Shown piece by piece: positions 1 to 8,268 of a stretch of DNA of 64,000 nt (the stretch's first letter is position 1; each line of letters begins with the position of its first letter). The stretch spans positions 4,383,501 through 4,447,500 of the forward strand of contig NZ_CP130630.1 in assembly GCF_030551255.1 (NCBI RefSeq), read 5' to 3'. The notes beneath the pieces are model-generated. The model saw nothing but the letters and a program-made list of their open reading frames with translations. It was not told where the DNA came from and did no database searches. Position numbers and translations under genes: made by a program. Source of the DNA: Streptomyces sp. NL15-2K. GTDB lineage: Bacteria; Actinomycetota; Actinomycetes; Streptomycetales; Streptomycetaceae.

Positions 1-2
1 AG

Positions 3-809
3 TTCACCGAGCAGCTGATCCTCGGCGCGATCATGGGCATCGCCTTCGAGGCGGCCGGCGCGGACGTGCTCGACCGCACCGGTATCCAGGGCTCCATCGG
101 GGCGCGGGAGGCGGTCAGGTCCGGTGACGCGGACGGCATGTACGAGTACACGGGCACCGCCTGGATCAACTACCTGGGCAACAGCGAGCCGATCACCGAC
201 CCGCGGCAGCAGTGGCAGGCGGTACGCGACGCCGACCTGAAGAACGGCCTGACCTGGCTGCGGCCGGCCCCGCTCAACAACACCTACGCGCTGGCCATGA
301 ACCAGTCCCACTACAAGAGGTACGGCACGAGGACGCTGTCGGACGTGGCCGCCCTGTCCAAGTCCGACCCCGCAGCCGTGACGCTCTGCGTGGAGAGCCA
401 GTTCGCCAACCGGGCGGACGGATTGCCGGGCATGCAGAAGGCGTACGGCATGAACGTCCCGGCGTCTCGGATCACGCAGATGGACACGGGGATCATCTAC
501 ACGCAGGCCGCGAAGGGGAGCTGCACGTACGGAGAGGTCTTCACCACCGACGGCCGCATCAAGTCCATGAACCTGACGGTGATGCGGGACGACAAGAAGT
601 TCTTCCCGAACTACAACGCCGCGCCGGAGATCAACAGCGAGACCCTGAAGAAGTGGCCGGCGATCGCGGACGTCCTCGACCCGATCACCGAGAAGCTCGA
701 CAACACGGTGGCGCGGACGCTGAACGCCAAGGTGGACGTGGACGGGGAGGACCCGCATCAGGTGGCGCTGGACTGGCTGAAGGAGGAGGGGTTCGTGAAG
801 GAAGGCTGA
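3..809 (+). CDS. Glycine betaine/choline ABC transporter substrate-binding protein, C-terminal part
   Basis: The frame is open to the left edge, so the N-terminus and signal peptide lie outside the window. The visible ~269 residues resemble the ProX/OsmF (OpuAC-type) family, which binds quaternary amines such as glycine betaine or choline for an ABC importer used in osmoprotection. Supporting stretches are 'GMYEYTGTAWINYLG' and 'TWLRPAPLNNTYALAM', typical of these two-lobe proteins, and a final 'DWLKEEGFVK' like family C-termini. The next gene is on the other strand, so this is probably the last gene of an operon lying upstream. Family assignment is from sequence resemblance; the exact ligand is inference. 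Confidence 0.85.
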   Translation, partial: FTEQLILGAIMGIAFEAAGADVLDRTGIQGSIGAREAVRSGDADGMYEYTGTAWINYLGNSEPITDPRQQWQAVRDADLKNGLTWLRPAPLNNTYALAMNQSHYKRYGTRTLSDVAALSKSDPAAVTLCVESQFANRADGLPGMQKAYGMNVPASRITQMDTGIIYTQAAKGSCTYGEVFTTDGRIKSMNLTVMRDDKKFFPNYNAAPEINSETLKKWPAIADVLDPITEKLDNTVARTLNAKVDVDGEDPHQVALDWLKEEGFVKEG

Positions 810-823
810 TCAGGAGCGTGCCT

Positions 824-1615
824 TCAGCAGCTGGGTACGGAGCCCTTGCCGCTCTCCAGGGCCGTCAGGGAATTGACCGCACTCTTCAGCGTGGTCACCG
901 GAATCAGCCGTAGGCCCTTCGGCAGCTGGGCCTCCGCGTCGGAGCACTCGGCCTTCGGGACCAGGAACACCGTGGCGCCGTCCCGGCGCGCGGCCTGCGT
1001 CTTCAGGGCCACTCCCCCGACCGCGCCGACCGCGCCGTCCTCGGTGATCGTGCCCGTACCGGCGATGGTGCGGCCGCCCGTGAGGTCGCGGCCGCCGCCG
1101 TCGCCGTTCAGCTTGTCGATGATGCCGAGGGTGAACAGGAGACCCGCGCTGGGACCGCCGACGTCCGCGAGCTTCAGCGTGACCTTGACGTCCTTGTCCG
1201 CGAGGTCCAGATAGTTCAGCGCGGCCCGGGTCGCCGCGTCCTGGGACTCCTTCATCTCCTCGGTGTTGTGCTGCTCGATCTCCTTGACGTTCTGCCCGCT
1301 CGGGTACACCGCGTCAAGGGGCATGACCGCCCGGTCGGTGCGGAACCAGCTGTCGATCACATCGCCGAGCGAGACGTGCGCGTCCGGGTTCGTCGCCACG
1401 ATGGTCGTCATCCGCAGCTGCCCGCTCGTGTCATGCGTCGGGGCACCCGAGATCGTGATCACCGGCGCGCCCTTGTTCTCGCCTAGCACGTTCGCCGTCA
1501 TACCGGGCTGCGTCAACGAGAACGGCAGCGGCGCGAACACCGCGGTGGCTATCAGAGCCGCGACGGGCAGAGCGCAGACGGCGACGGCTTGGCGACGCGT
1601 GAGACGAGAGAGCAC
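824..1615 (-). CDS. Membrane-anchored Lon-type (S16) Ser-Lys protease, YlbL-like
   Basis: A 263-residue protein with an N-terminal hydrophobic anchor (about residues 9-30) followed by an extracytoplasmic region. The C-terminal half carries the Lon proteolytic fold: 'GGPSAGLL' with the probable catalytic Ser at about 156 and 'GGVALKTQAA' with Lys at about 205, a spacing close to that of Lon. There is no ATPase domain, and I see no clear PDZ domain, unlike longer YlbL proteins. The start is GTG with no Shine-Dalgarno; a TAGATT hexamer six bases upstream suggests a leaderless transcript. The gene converges on the binding-protein gene and is not obviously in an operon. Substrate unknown. Confidence 0.85.
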   Translation of the reverse strand: MLSRLTRRQAVAVCALPVAALIATAVFAPLPFSLTQPGMTANVLGENKGAPVITISGAPTHDTSGQLRMTTIVATNPDAHVSLGDVIDSWFRTDRAVMPLDAVYPSGQNVKEIEQHNTEEMKESQDAATRAALNYLDLADKDVKVTLKLADVGGPSAGLLFTLGIIDKLNGDGGGRDLTGGRTIAGTGTITEDGAVGAVGGVALKTQAARRDGATVFLVPKAECSDAEAQLPKGLRLIPVTTLKSAVNSLTALESGKGSVPSC

Positions 1616-1685
1616 GGAATCAATCTAACGTGGGGGTGACATCAGGCCAGGTGGCAGGTTGCCTTCGCAGGCGGCTGTACGAACC

Positions 1686-2327
1686 TCAGCGCAACGCCTC
1701 CGCCACCTCCCGGGCCGCGTCCACCACCCGCGGACCCACCCGTTCCGGCACCGCGTCGGCCAACATCACGACGCCCACGCTGCCCTCGACCCCGGTCACG
1801 CCCAGCAACGGCGCCGCCGCCCCACTGGCCCCCGCCTCCAACTCCCCGTGCGTCAGCGTGTACCCCGGGTCCGAAACGGCCTGCTGCCGTGCCGCCAGGA
1901 TCGCCCGCCCCGCGGCCCCCCGGTCCAGCGGATGCCGGAACCCGGCCCGGTAGGCCACGTGGTAGTCCGTCCACGTCGGCTCGACCACGGCCACGGCCAG
2001 CGCCTCCGCGCCGTCCACCAATGTCAGATGAGCCGTCGCCCCGATGTCCTCCGCCAGCGACCGCAAGGCGGGCAGCGCCGCCTCACGTACCAGCGGATGC
2101 ACCTGGCGGCCCAGGCGCAGCACCCCGAGTCCGACGCGGGCACGCCCGCCCAGGTCACGCCGTACGAGAGCGTGCTGTTCGAGGGTGGCGAGCAACCGGT
2201 ATACGACAGTCCGGTTCACGCCCAGTTTGTTGGAAAGCTCGGTGACGGTCAGCCCGTGGTCCGTATCGGCCAGCAGCTTGAGGACACGCAGTCCCCGGTC
2301 GAGCGTCTGAGAGGTCTCCGCGGTCAC
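1686..2327 (-). CDS. IclR-family transcriptional regulator
   Basis: About 213 residues. An N-terminal winged helix-turn-helix (residues ~5-65, 'LTVTELSNKLGVNRTVVYRLL') precedes an effector-binding domain, the arrangement of IclR regulators of catabolic pathways. The C-terminal domain is somewhat shorter than in the ~250-residue classical members. I place the start at the GTG nine bases after a strong GGAGGA; an in-frame GTG further upstream touches that Shine-Dalgarno and is unlikely. No adjacent enzyme shares its orientation, so its target and ligand cannot be inferred. Confidence 0.85.
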   Translation of the reverse strand: MTAETSQTLDRGLRVLKLLADTDHGLTVTELSNKLGVNRTVVYRLLATLEQHALVRRDLGGRARVGLGVLRLGRQVHPLVREAALPALRSLAEDIGATAHLTLVDGAEALAVAVVEPTWTDYHVAYRAGFRHPLDRGAAGRAILAARQQAVSDPGYTLTHGELEAGASGAAAPLLGVTGVEGSVGVVMLADAVPERVGPRVVDAAREVAEALR

Positions 2328-2717
2328 GACGCCCACTCCTCCAAGTGGTGAGGTCGACGGCCCCCTCGCGGCGGATGCGCCACCGAGTCCCGTCGGCGAC
2401 GCGCTTCAGAGGCCGCCGATCGGCTGGCGGCCCGGCTTGCCCGGACCGCGTCGCTTCACGGCTGCGCTCCGCGGCGGCGCTGCCACGGGGCGTGTGCGTA
2501 GCGGGACAGTAGCGAAGGCGGTTCGCTGAGCGGAAGGCTCCGTCCAGAATCCGGGCACTACACGGTACGAACTGTTTCCATTTGTCCGCATATTCTCCAC
2601 AATCGTACGGCGCGTGCAGCGCCTCGAAAGGGGCGCGGGGCTGCGTCGCAGCCGAAGCACGACAGATGCCCCCTAGGACAGATGCCTCCTAAAACGGCTC
2701 AGGCACAGCGCCCGGCG
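2328..2717. other. Gene-free spacer between IclR and helicase genes
   Basis: No convincing gene. It holds the IclR promoter region, an imperfect 16-bp tandem pair beginning GACAGATGCC (2661-2676 and 2677-2692), and a short GGGGCGCGGGG palindromic sequence (~2632-2655) of a kind common between Streptomyces genes. A small ORF on the minus strand here has unconvincing composition. Confidence 0.5.
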
Positions 2718-4508
2718 TCACCGCATCCGCGTGGCCCACTCCTGCACCTTGGCGATCCGCTGCCGCAGCTGCCCGGCCGTGGCCTCGGCGCTCGCCGGCC
2801 CGCCGCACACGCGCCGCAGCTCGGTGTGGATGACCCCGTGCGGCTTGCCGCTCTGATGGACGTACGCACCGACCATCGTGTTGAGCTGCTTCCTGAGCTC
2901 CATCATCTCCTTGTGCGAGACGACCGGCCGCCGCTCGGCGGGCAGCTCCAGGAGGTCCGCTTCCTCGGCCGGCTTCTTCCGGCTGTGCGCGATCTGCCGG
3001 GCCTGCCGCTTCTGGAGGAGCATCTGCACCTGATCGGGTTCGAGGAGCCCCGGAATCCCTAGGTAGTCCTGCTCCTCTTCACTCCCCGGGTGGGCCTGCA
3101 TGCCGAACTCGGCGCCGTCGTACAGCACCCGGTCGAAGACGGCCTCGGACTCCAGCGCCTCGAAGGCGAACTGCTCCTGCTCGCCGGTGTCCTCGTCCTG
3201 CTCCTTGTTCGCCTCCTCCATCTCCTTCTCGGACTCGGCGTACGGGTCCTCCTCGCCCTCCTTCTTCGGCTTGTCGAGGGCGTGGTCCCGTTCCACCTCC
3301 ATCTCGTTGGCGAAGGTGAGCAGGTCGGGCACGGTGGGGAGGAAGACGGAAGCGGTCTCGCCGCGCCGCCGGGACCGTACGAAACGGCCGACGGCCTGGG
3401 CGAAGAACAGGGGTGTGGAGATGGTGGTGGCGTACACCCCGACCGCGAGCCGAGGCACGTCGACGCCCTCGGACACCATCCGCACGGCGACCATCCACCG
3501 GTCGTTGCCGCCGCTGAACTCGTCGATCCGCGCGGACGCCCCGGCGTCGTCGGACAGCACGAGGGTCGCCTTGTTGCCCGTGATCTCACGGATGAGCTTG
3601 GCATAGGCCCGAGCGGAGTCCTGATCGGAGGCGATGACGAGCGCACCGGCGTCCGGGATGGCCTTCCTGACCTCGGTCAACCGCTGGTCGGCGGCGCGCA
3701 GCACGCTGGGCATCCACTCACCGCGCGGGTCGAGCGCGGTACGCCACGCCTGCGAGACGGCGTCCTTGGTCATGGGCTCGCCGAGCCGGGCGGCGATCTC
3801 GTCACCGGCCTTGGTCCGCCACCGCATGTTGCCGCTGTAACTCAGGAAGATGACCGGCCGGACGACCCCGTCGGACAGGGCGGACCCGTACCCGTACGTG
3901 TAGTCGGCGGCAGACCGCCGAATCCCGTCATTCCCTTCCTCGTACGTCACGAAGGGAATGGGGTTGGTGTCGGACCGGAAGGGCGTACCGGTGAGCGCGA
4001 GCCGTCGCGTGGCGGGTTCGAAGGCCTCGAGGCAGGCCTCGCCCCACGACTTGCTGTCACCGGCATGGTGAATCTCATCAAGAATCACAAGGGTCTTACG
4101 CTGCTCGACCCGATTCCTATGCAGCATGGGCCGCACGCCGACACCGGCGTACGTAACGGCGACCCCCTGATAATCCTTGCCGAGCGGCCCCGCGCTGTAC
4201 TCCGGGTCCAGCTTGATCCCGATCCGCGCGGCCGCCTCGGCCCACTGCTTCTTCAGGTGCTCGGTCGGGGCGACGACGGTGACCTGCTGCACGACGTGAT
4301 GGTGCAGCAGCCAGGACGCCAGCGTCAGCGCGAACGTCGTCTTCCCGGCGCCGGGCGTGGCGACGGCGAGAAAGTCACGCGGCTGCTCCTGGACGTACTT
4401 CTCCATCGCCCCTTGCTGCCAGGCACGCAGCTTGCTGGCGGTGCCCCAGGGGGCGCGGCCGGGAAAGGCGGGAGACAGATGATGGGAGGAGGCGGCGGTG
4501 GTAGTCAC
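2718..4508 (-). CDS. DEAD/DEAH-box superfamily 2 helicase
   Basis: 596 residues, starting at GTG. Helicase motifs are in order: Walker A 'TPGAGKT' (about 51-57), 'DEIHHAG' Walker B (about 144-150), 'LTGTPFRS' motif III (about 172-179), and 'QAVGRFVRSRR' as the arginine-finger motif VI. The segment after the second RecA domain is highly charged (Glu/Lys rich), and a C-terminal tail follows. It resembles the actinobacterial type III restriction/SWI2-like helicases, but no methyltransferase or nuclease gene is next to it, so a general nucleic-acid remodelling role is more likely than restriction. Specific function unknown. Confidence 0.85.
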   Translation of the reverse strand: MTTTAASSHHLSPAFPGRAPWGTASKLRAWQQGAMEKYVQEQPRDFLAVATPGAGKTTFALTLASWLLHHHVVQQVTVVAPTEHLKKQWAEAAARIGIKLDPEYSAGPLGKDYQGVAVTYAGVGVRPMLHRNRVEQRKTLVILDEIHHAGDSKSWGEACLEAFEPATRRLALTGTPFRSDTNPIPFVTYEEGNDGIRRSAADYTYGYGSALSDGVVRPVIFLSYSGNMRWRTKAGDEIAARLGEPMTKDAVSQAWRTALDPRGEWMPSVLRAADQRLTEVRKAIPDAGALVIASDQDSARAYAKLIREITGNKATLVLSDDAGASARIDEFSGGNDRWMVAVRMVSEGVDVPRLAVGVYATTISTPLFFAQAVGRFVRSRRRGETASVFLPTVPDLLTFANEMEVERDHALDKPKKEGEEDPYAESEKEMEEANKEQDEDTGEQEQFAFEALESEAVFDRVLYDGAEFGMQAHPGSEEEQDYLGIPGLLEPDQVQMLLQKRQARQIAHSRKKPAEEADLLELPAERRPVVSHKEMMELRKQLNTMVGAYVHQSGKPHGVIHTELRRVCGGPASAEATAGQLRQRIAKVQEWATRMR

Positions 4509-4650
4509 GGTCTCCAGATCGGGGGTCGGGCGGCTCGGCTACGTACGACAACCGGGCCACCCTACCGGCGCCCCGACGCTGTCAACGCGCGGACAAGGCC
4601 GGGTCGCCCCTGGGTGGGATCCACGTCACAGACAAACGTACGGTGCCGCG

Positions 4651-5019
4651 TCAGCGCGCGAAGCGCGGCAACTGAGCCGTGATCTTGGGTACGTCCAGGG
4701 CACCCTGACAGACATCCAGGACGAACTGCTCGGCCTCGTCCACGTCGAAGTCCGGGTCCAAGGGGTGCCCGTTCATGTGCAGGAAAACCCAAGTCGCGTA
4801 CCAGGCGAGGCGCTTGTTGCCGTCGACGAGAGCGCGATTGCGGGCCAAGGACTCCATCAGCGCCGCGGCCTTCTGCCACACGTCCGGATAAGCGTCCTGC
4901 CCGAACACGCTCGACTGGGGGCGCGCCAGAGCCGAGTCCAGCAGGCCATAGTCGCGCACCTCGTCCGCCCCGAGCCGCTGAGCGAGGTTCAGCAGCTCGG
5001 GCAGAGTGAGGTAGTGCAT
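4651..5019 (-). CDS. doc: Doc (death-on-curing)/Fic family toxin with altered active-site histidine
   Basis: 122 residues, the usual size of Doc. Fic/Doc proteins move a phosphate or AMP onto targets; Doc phosphorylates EF-Tu. The Fic motif HxFx(D/N)GNKR reads R-A-L-V-D-G-N-K-R here (residues 62-70), so the catalytic His is Arg, while the phosphate-binding DGNKR is intact. Streptomyces relatives that I recall have His at this position. The ATG overlaps the antitoxin stop by one base (TGATG), giving translational coupling. Either an inactive or altered toxin, or a sequencing or mutational change; the rest of the protein looks intact. Confidence 0.85.
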   Translation of the reverse strand: MHYLTLPELLNLAQRLGADEVRDYGLLDSALARPQSSVFGQDAYPDVWQKAAALMESLARNRALVDGNKRLAWYATWVFLHMNGHPLDPDFDVDEAEQFVLDVCQGALDVPKITAQLPRFAR

Positions 5020-5216
5020 CAGGCGAGCCTCCTGTTCAGCTCGGCGCTGGCCTTCAGCACATGCTCAGCGGCCTCGTTGAAAAGCCGCGAGTGCTCGTTT
5101 ATGGCGGCGATCACCGCGTCGTGCGCGAACGCCTGCATGCTGCGTCCCTCTGCCGCCGCACGCTCACGCAGGGCGTCGAGCTCTTCGTCCGTAAATCGCA
5201 GGTTCAGTCCAGCCAT
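5019..5216 (-). CDS. Ribbon-helix-helix antitoxin of the Doc pair
   Basis: 65 residues. The N-terminus ('LNLRFTDEELDALRERAA') is a typical ribbon-helix-helix DNA-binding strand and helix, and the C-terminal ~25 residues are the likely toxin-binding tail. It precedes the Doc gene and overlaps it by one base, the normal antitoxin-first order. I choose the ATG at 5216 because a promoter immediately upstream puts the expected transcription start exactly on this codon. Longer in-frame starts would run into the MFS gene. Such antitoxins repress their own operon, and a perfect dyad lies in the promoter. Confidence 0.88.
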   Translation of the reverse strand: MAGLNLRFTDEELDALRERAAAEGRSMQAFAHDAVIAAINEHSRLFNEAAEHVLKASAELNRRLA

Positions 5217-5222
5217 GGCGCA

Positions 5223-5252
5223 ATGGTACTGCCCGGTACCACTCGGTGTCAT
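5223..5252 (-). promoter_or_regulatory. Leaderless promoter and operator of the toxin-antitoxin operon
   Basis: On the minus strand, -35 ATGACA (5247-5252), an 18-base spacer and -10 TACCAT (5223-5228) place the start point at 5216, the A of the antitoxin ATG. A perfect inverted repeat TGGTAC-N6-GTACCA (5224-5241) overlaps the -10 and spacer, a plausible autoregulatory operator. The -35 overlaps the MFS stop codon. Seen in sequence; function inferred. Confidence 0.55.
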
Positions 5253-6712
5253 CCGGGCTCCGCCCGCAACCGCGTAGTCACCCAAGCCCCCACCAACGCC
5301 ACCCCCGCCATCGGCAGGAACACCGCCGCGAAGGCCGCCGGATGGGAACCGGCACCGCTCGCCGCCTCCGTCGCCACGTGCGTCACCGTGCCGCCGCCCA
5401 GCGCGGCGAACGCGGCGCCGCCCACGGCCAGCAGGATGACGTTGGACAGGCCGTCGGAGATCTGGAGGGACGCCGAGTTGGTGCCGGCCTCCTCCGGGGC
5501 GGAGAGATGGAGCAGCAGCACGCTGGTGGAGGAGATCACCAGGCCCATTCCGAAGCAGCCGAAGGCCCAGGCGACGGCGAGGGTCCAGACCGGCACGGAG
5601 TCGATCAGCACGCTCGGCGCGGCGGCGATGGCGGCGGCCACCAGCACCATCCCCAGCGTCATCAGACGTTCCCGGTACGGCTCCACGCGCGGCCGCGACT
5701 GCACCCACGACCCCAGCGCCCACGTCCCTCCCCCCGCCGCGAGCGAGAGCCCGGCCAGCGTCGGGGACAACCCCCGTTGGGTGACCAGCATCAACGGCAC
5801 GAAGGACTCGGCCGCGATGAAGGACCCCGCGGCCACTCCACGCAGCAGCACCACGGACGGCAGCCCACGCGCCGCCCGATACGTACCGCGCGGCAGCAGC
5901 CCGAGCACGGCCGGTACGAGCAGCGCGGCTCCCGCGACACCGGGGAGAAGCGACAGCCACCGCAGGTCCTGGGCGGCGTACTGAAGCAGCCCCGCGCCGA
6001 GCGAGATACCGAGGGCGAGCCGAATACGACGCCGGTCGAAGGAGGCGCCTTCCGCGGCGGCGTCCACCGACCCCGACGCCCGCCGCCGTATCTGCGGCAG
6101 CGCGAGCGCCAGCGGAAAGACGACAAGCACCGGGATCCCGACGAACACCCACCGCCAGCCGAGATGCTCGGTCACCGCGCCCGAGGCGAGCGGACCGACG
6201 ATCGACGGCACGACCCAACTCGCCGCGAACGCCGCCATGATGGCCGGCCGCAACCGCTCGGGATACACCCGCCCCACGACGACGTACAACGCGACGATCA
6301 CCAGCCCACCGCCGAGCCCCTGTACGGCTCGCCCGAGGATGAACAGCCACATCACGCCGGCGGTGCCGGACAGCAGCAGCCCGGCCGCGAATGCGGCGAT
6401 CCCCGTGGTCAACGGCCCCAGCGGCCCCCGCCGATCCGACCATTGCCCGGAGAGCACCATCCCGAACAGGCTCGTCGTGAAGTACCCCGAGAACGCGAAC
6501 GCGTACAGCGACACCCCGTCCAACTCCCGTGCCGCGACCGGCATCGCCGTCCCCACCGCCGTAGCCTCGAACGCGATCAACAGCACGACGGAGACGATCC
6601 CGACACTCAGCGCCCGGTAGGGACCGCTCAACACGGTCTCGTCGCGTTCGGGAGCGGCGGACGGGGCAGCGGCGTCGGTGACACCGGTGTCACCGGGTTC
6701 CAGGGCGGTCAT
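5249..6712 (-). CDS. MFS transporter (drug-exporter type)
   Basis: About 487 residues from the ATG at 6712 (an in-frame start at 6793 would add a non-conserved 27-residue extension). Many hydrophobic helices; the cytoplasmic loop 2-3 motif A appears as 'GQWSDRRGP', and the next helix has 'GRAVQGLGGGLVIVALYVVVG', typical of multidrug-efflux MFS proteins. The length suggests 12-14 helices. Substrate unknown. It is the nearest gene upstream of the antitoxin on the same strand but has its own termination, and the TA promoter begins inside its end. Confidence 0.85.
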   Translation of the reverse strand: MTALEPGDTGVTDAAAPSAAPERDETVLSGPYRALSVGIVSVVLLIAFEATAVGTAMPVAARELDGVSLYAFAFSGYFTTSLFGMVLSGQWSDRRGPLGPLTTGIAAFAAGLLLSGTAGVMWLFILGRAVQGLGGGLVIVALYVVVGRVYPERLRPAIMAAFAASWVVPSIVGPLASGAVTEHLGWRWVFVGIPVLVVFPLALALPQIRRRASGSVDAAAEGASFDRRRIRLALGISLGAGLLQYAAQDLRWLSLLPGVAGAALLVPAVLGLLPRGTYRAARGLPSVVLLRGVAAGSFIAAESFVPLMLVTQRGLSPTLAGLSLAAGGGTWALGSWVQSRPRVEPYRERLMTLGMVLVAAAIAAAPSVLIDSVPVWTLAVAWAFGCFGMGLVISSTSVLLLHLSAPEEAGTNSASLQISDGLSNVILLAVGGAAFAALGGGTVTHVATEAASGAGSHPAAFAAVFLPMAGVALVGAWVTTRLRAEPG

Positions 6713-6940
6713 GGACGCCAGCGTAAGGCGCACAACCCGGCTTGACCCCTGTCGGGAGGAGGCCTCGGGCTCGGACCTTGGTCTTACGACCACAGCCGGT
6801 CACGCGCCTTTGCGAACGCCGTATGGCCGTCCCGGGTGACGCCGTTCATGCCTCCATCTCCTCGGCAAGCGGTTGATGTTGGACAGCCGGGAGCTGTCCA
6901 CACGCGCACGCCGCGAGCTGGACGGCATCAGGTATGCGAT

Positions 6941-6984
6941 CCTCCCCCACTGCCTCAAGGGCGTGGGAGGTACCCCCACCGCCG
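6941..6984 (-). repeat. Core fragment of the 214-bp repeat family
   Basis: Read on the minus strand, this stretch matches the internal part of the elements at 39829-40042 and 58094-58307 (GTGGGGG, then CCTCCCACGCCCTT, then AGGCAGTGGGGGAG) with a few changes. The outer palindromic arms are absent. It lies directly upstream of the HD-domain gene, so it may form part of that gene's leader. The surrounding 6713-7005 spacer holds only very short ORFs that I do not trust. Confidence 0.7.
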
Positions 6985-7005
6985 AGGCGTGAGAGGAGTC
7001 CGAGC

Positions 7006-7494
7006 GTGGCCGACGAACTGGCCCAGGTGGCACGCTTCCTGTACGAAGCGGGAACGCTCAAGCAGTCCAAGCGCACCGGCTGGTGGATGGCTGGCGTACG
7101 CGACCCCGAAAGCGTGGCCGAGCACGCCTGGCGCACATCCCTGATCGCCTCGATCATCGCCAAATTGGAAGGCGCCGACCCGGCCCGCGCCGCATTCCTG
7201 GCCGTCTGGCACGACTCCCAGGAGACCCGAACCGGCGACGTCAACCACCTCGCCAAGAAGTACGCCGACGAGGCCGACCCCCAGGCCATCACCGCCGACC
7301 AGGTGACGGGCATGCCCGAGGCCCTCGCCTCCACCGTGCGGGACCTGATCGCAGAGTACGAGGCCCGCGAGTCCCCCGAAGCGATCTGCGCCCGCGACGC
7401 GGACAAGCTGGAGTGCATGCTGCAGGGCATCGAGTACAAGTCCCAGGGCTACGAACTGGCCCAGCGCTGGATCGACAACAGCCGCGCACGGTGA
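7006..7494 (+). CDS. HD-domain phosphohydrolase (YfbR/HDDC2-like)
   Basis: 162 residues from a GTG preceded by GAGAGGAG at good spacing; longer in-frame starts would read through the repeat fragment. HD-superfamily metal ligands are visible: 'AEHAWRTSLIA' (His), 'VWHDSQETRTGDVNH' (HD pair plus trailing His) and 'CARDADKLECML' (Asp). This pattern matches the YfbR/HDDC2 group, which removes phosphate from deoxynucleoside 5'-monophosphates. The substrate is inferred from family. It stands alone, with tRNA-Cys downstream. Confidence 0.82.
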   Translation: MADELAQVARFLYEAGTLKQSKRTGWWMAGVRDPESVAEHAWRTSLIASIIAKLEGADPARAAFLAVWHDSQETRTGDVNHLAKKYADEADPQAITADQVTGMPEALASTVRDLIAEYEARESPEAICARDADKLECMLQGIEYKSQGYELAQRWIDNSRAR

Positions 7495-7662
7495 TGGGCG
7501 AACGGCCCAGCTGAGCACAGCCATAGCAACGGTCCCTTCATGAACGGCGTGTGGCAGTCCCATTGCAGCACCTGCGATTCCCTTGGGCCCCCTCCCCACC
7601 TCGCCATACGGTCGTTTCACCAAGTCCGGAACGGAGCACCCAGCACCACGCTCCACCGACAC

Positions 7663-7734
7663 GGCCGTGTGCCCGAGTGGTTGAGGGGCTCGCCTGCAAA
7701 GCGAGTTACGCGGGTTCGATTCCCGCCACGGCCT
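7663..7734 (+). tRNA. tRNA-Cys (GCA)
   Basis: 72 nt. Acceptor GGCCGTG (7663-7669) pairs with CACGGCC (7727-7733), discriminator T. Anticodon stem CTCGC/GCGAG encloses loop CTGCAAA with anticodon GCA at 7696-7698. T-arm GCGGG-TTCGATT-CCCGC is canonical. The variable loop is short, so it is class I despite a Ser/Leu-looking D-arm. CCA is not encoded. The decayed region downstream suggests past use of this locus as an integration site. Confidence 0.9.
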
Positions 7735-7758
7735 CTTGCTCCTTGACCAGGCAAAACG

Positions 7759-7792
7759 AAAGGGCGACACCCTGGAAAGTGTGCCGCCCTTT
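7759..7792 (+). terminator. Rho-independent-like terminator after tRNA-Cys
   Basis: AAAGGGCGACAC pairs with GTGTGCCGCCCTTT (one bulge) around a short loop, followed by TTTTTG. It lies 25 bases after the tRNA. Confidence 0.75.
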
Positions 7793-7816
7793 TTGTCGTC
7801 CGTCTCAGTTCCTGTC

Positions 7817-8268
7817 TCAGTTGGCCGCGTCGCCTGCTCGATCAGCCGCCGGGCCATGAGAGACAGAGAGGCTAGCTGCCTCCAAGAAAGCATCGTGGAG
7901 ACCCCCGAACTGATGACGCAGCCTCTCTTCTTCGGCTTGCGCGGCAGCCCACGCCGGACCGTCCGTGCGGAGGGATGCATCCAACCAGGTCATGACGCAT
8001 TCGTCGCTCTCGCCACGTTCGACGCCGCGATGGCGTACTCGTGATACGCCGCGAGCAGCGCGCCACATGCTTCCAATCGCTGTCCACGGAGCCAGTGTTC
8101 ATGGTCAATCACAGCTTGGTCGCGCACCTGCTTGGCCGTGGCTCGTGCTGCCGTCTCCGCTCCAATGCGGCTTCCCCGCGCAGCCGCGATGCCACCGATG
8201 GCAGCACCGCCGATCGCGCCGACAAGCCTCACGCCCGCGGTCACCAACGTCACAAGGCCTTGAGCCAT
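7817..8268 (-). pseudogene. Frameshifted small membrane-associated protein gene (remnant)
   Basis: Two minus-strand frames look like halves of one gene. From the ATG at 8268 the first frame gives a glycine-zipper helix ('GAIGGAAIGGIAAARGSR') and then 'AYHEYAIAASNVAR' before stopping at 7990. The other frame resumes with 'GESDECVMTWLDASL' and runs to 7817 through 'AWAAAQAEEERLRHQFGG'. One base change would join them into ~150 residues. Similar small proteins of unknown role occur in Streptomyces accessory regions. The frameshift is an inference from composition; function unknown. Confidence 0.35.

Noticed and set aside
3090..4682. 530-codon plus-strand ORF opposite the helicase
   Set aside because: Mirror of the helicase gene, whose motifs are all on the minus strand.
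6784..6849. 21-residue ORF with a good ribosome site between the MFS and HD genes, minus strand
   Set aside because: Too short and without a recognisable family; kept only as a note. The neighbouring plus-strand 38-codon ORF (6876-6992) runs through repeat DNA.
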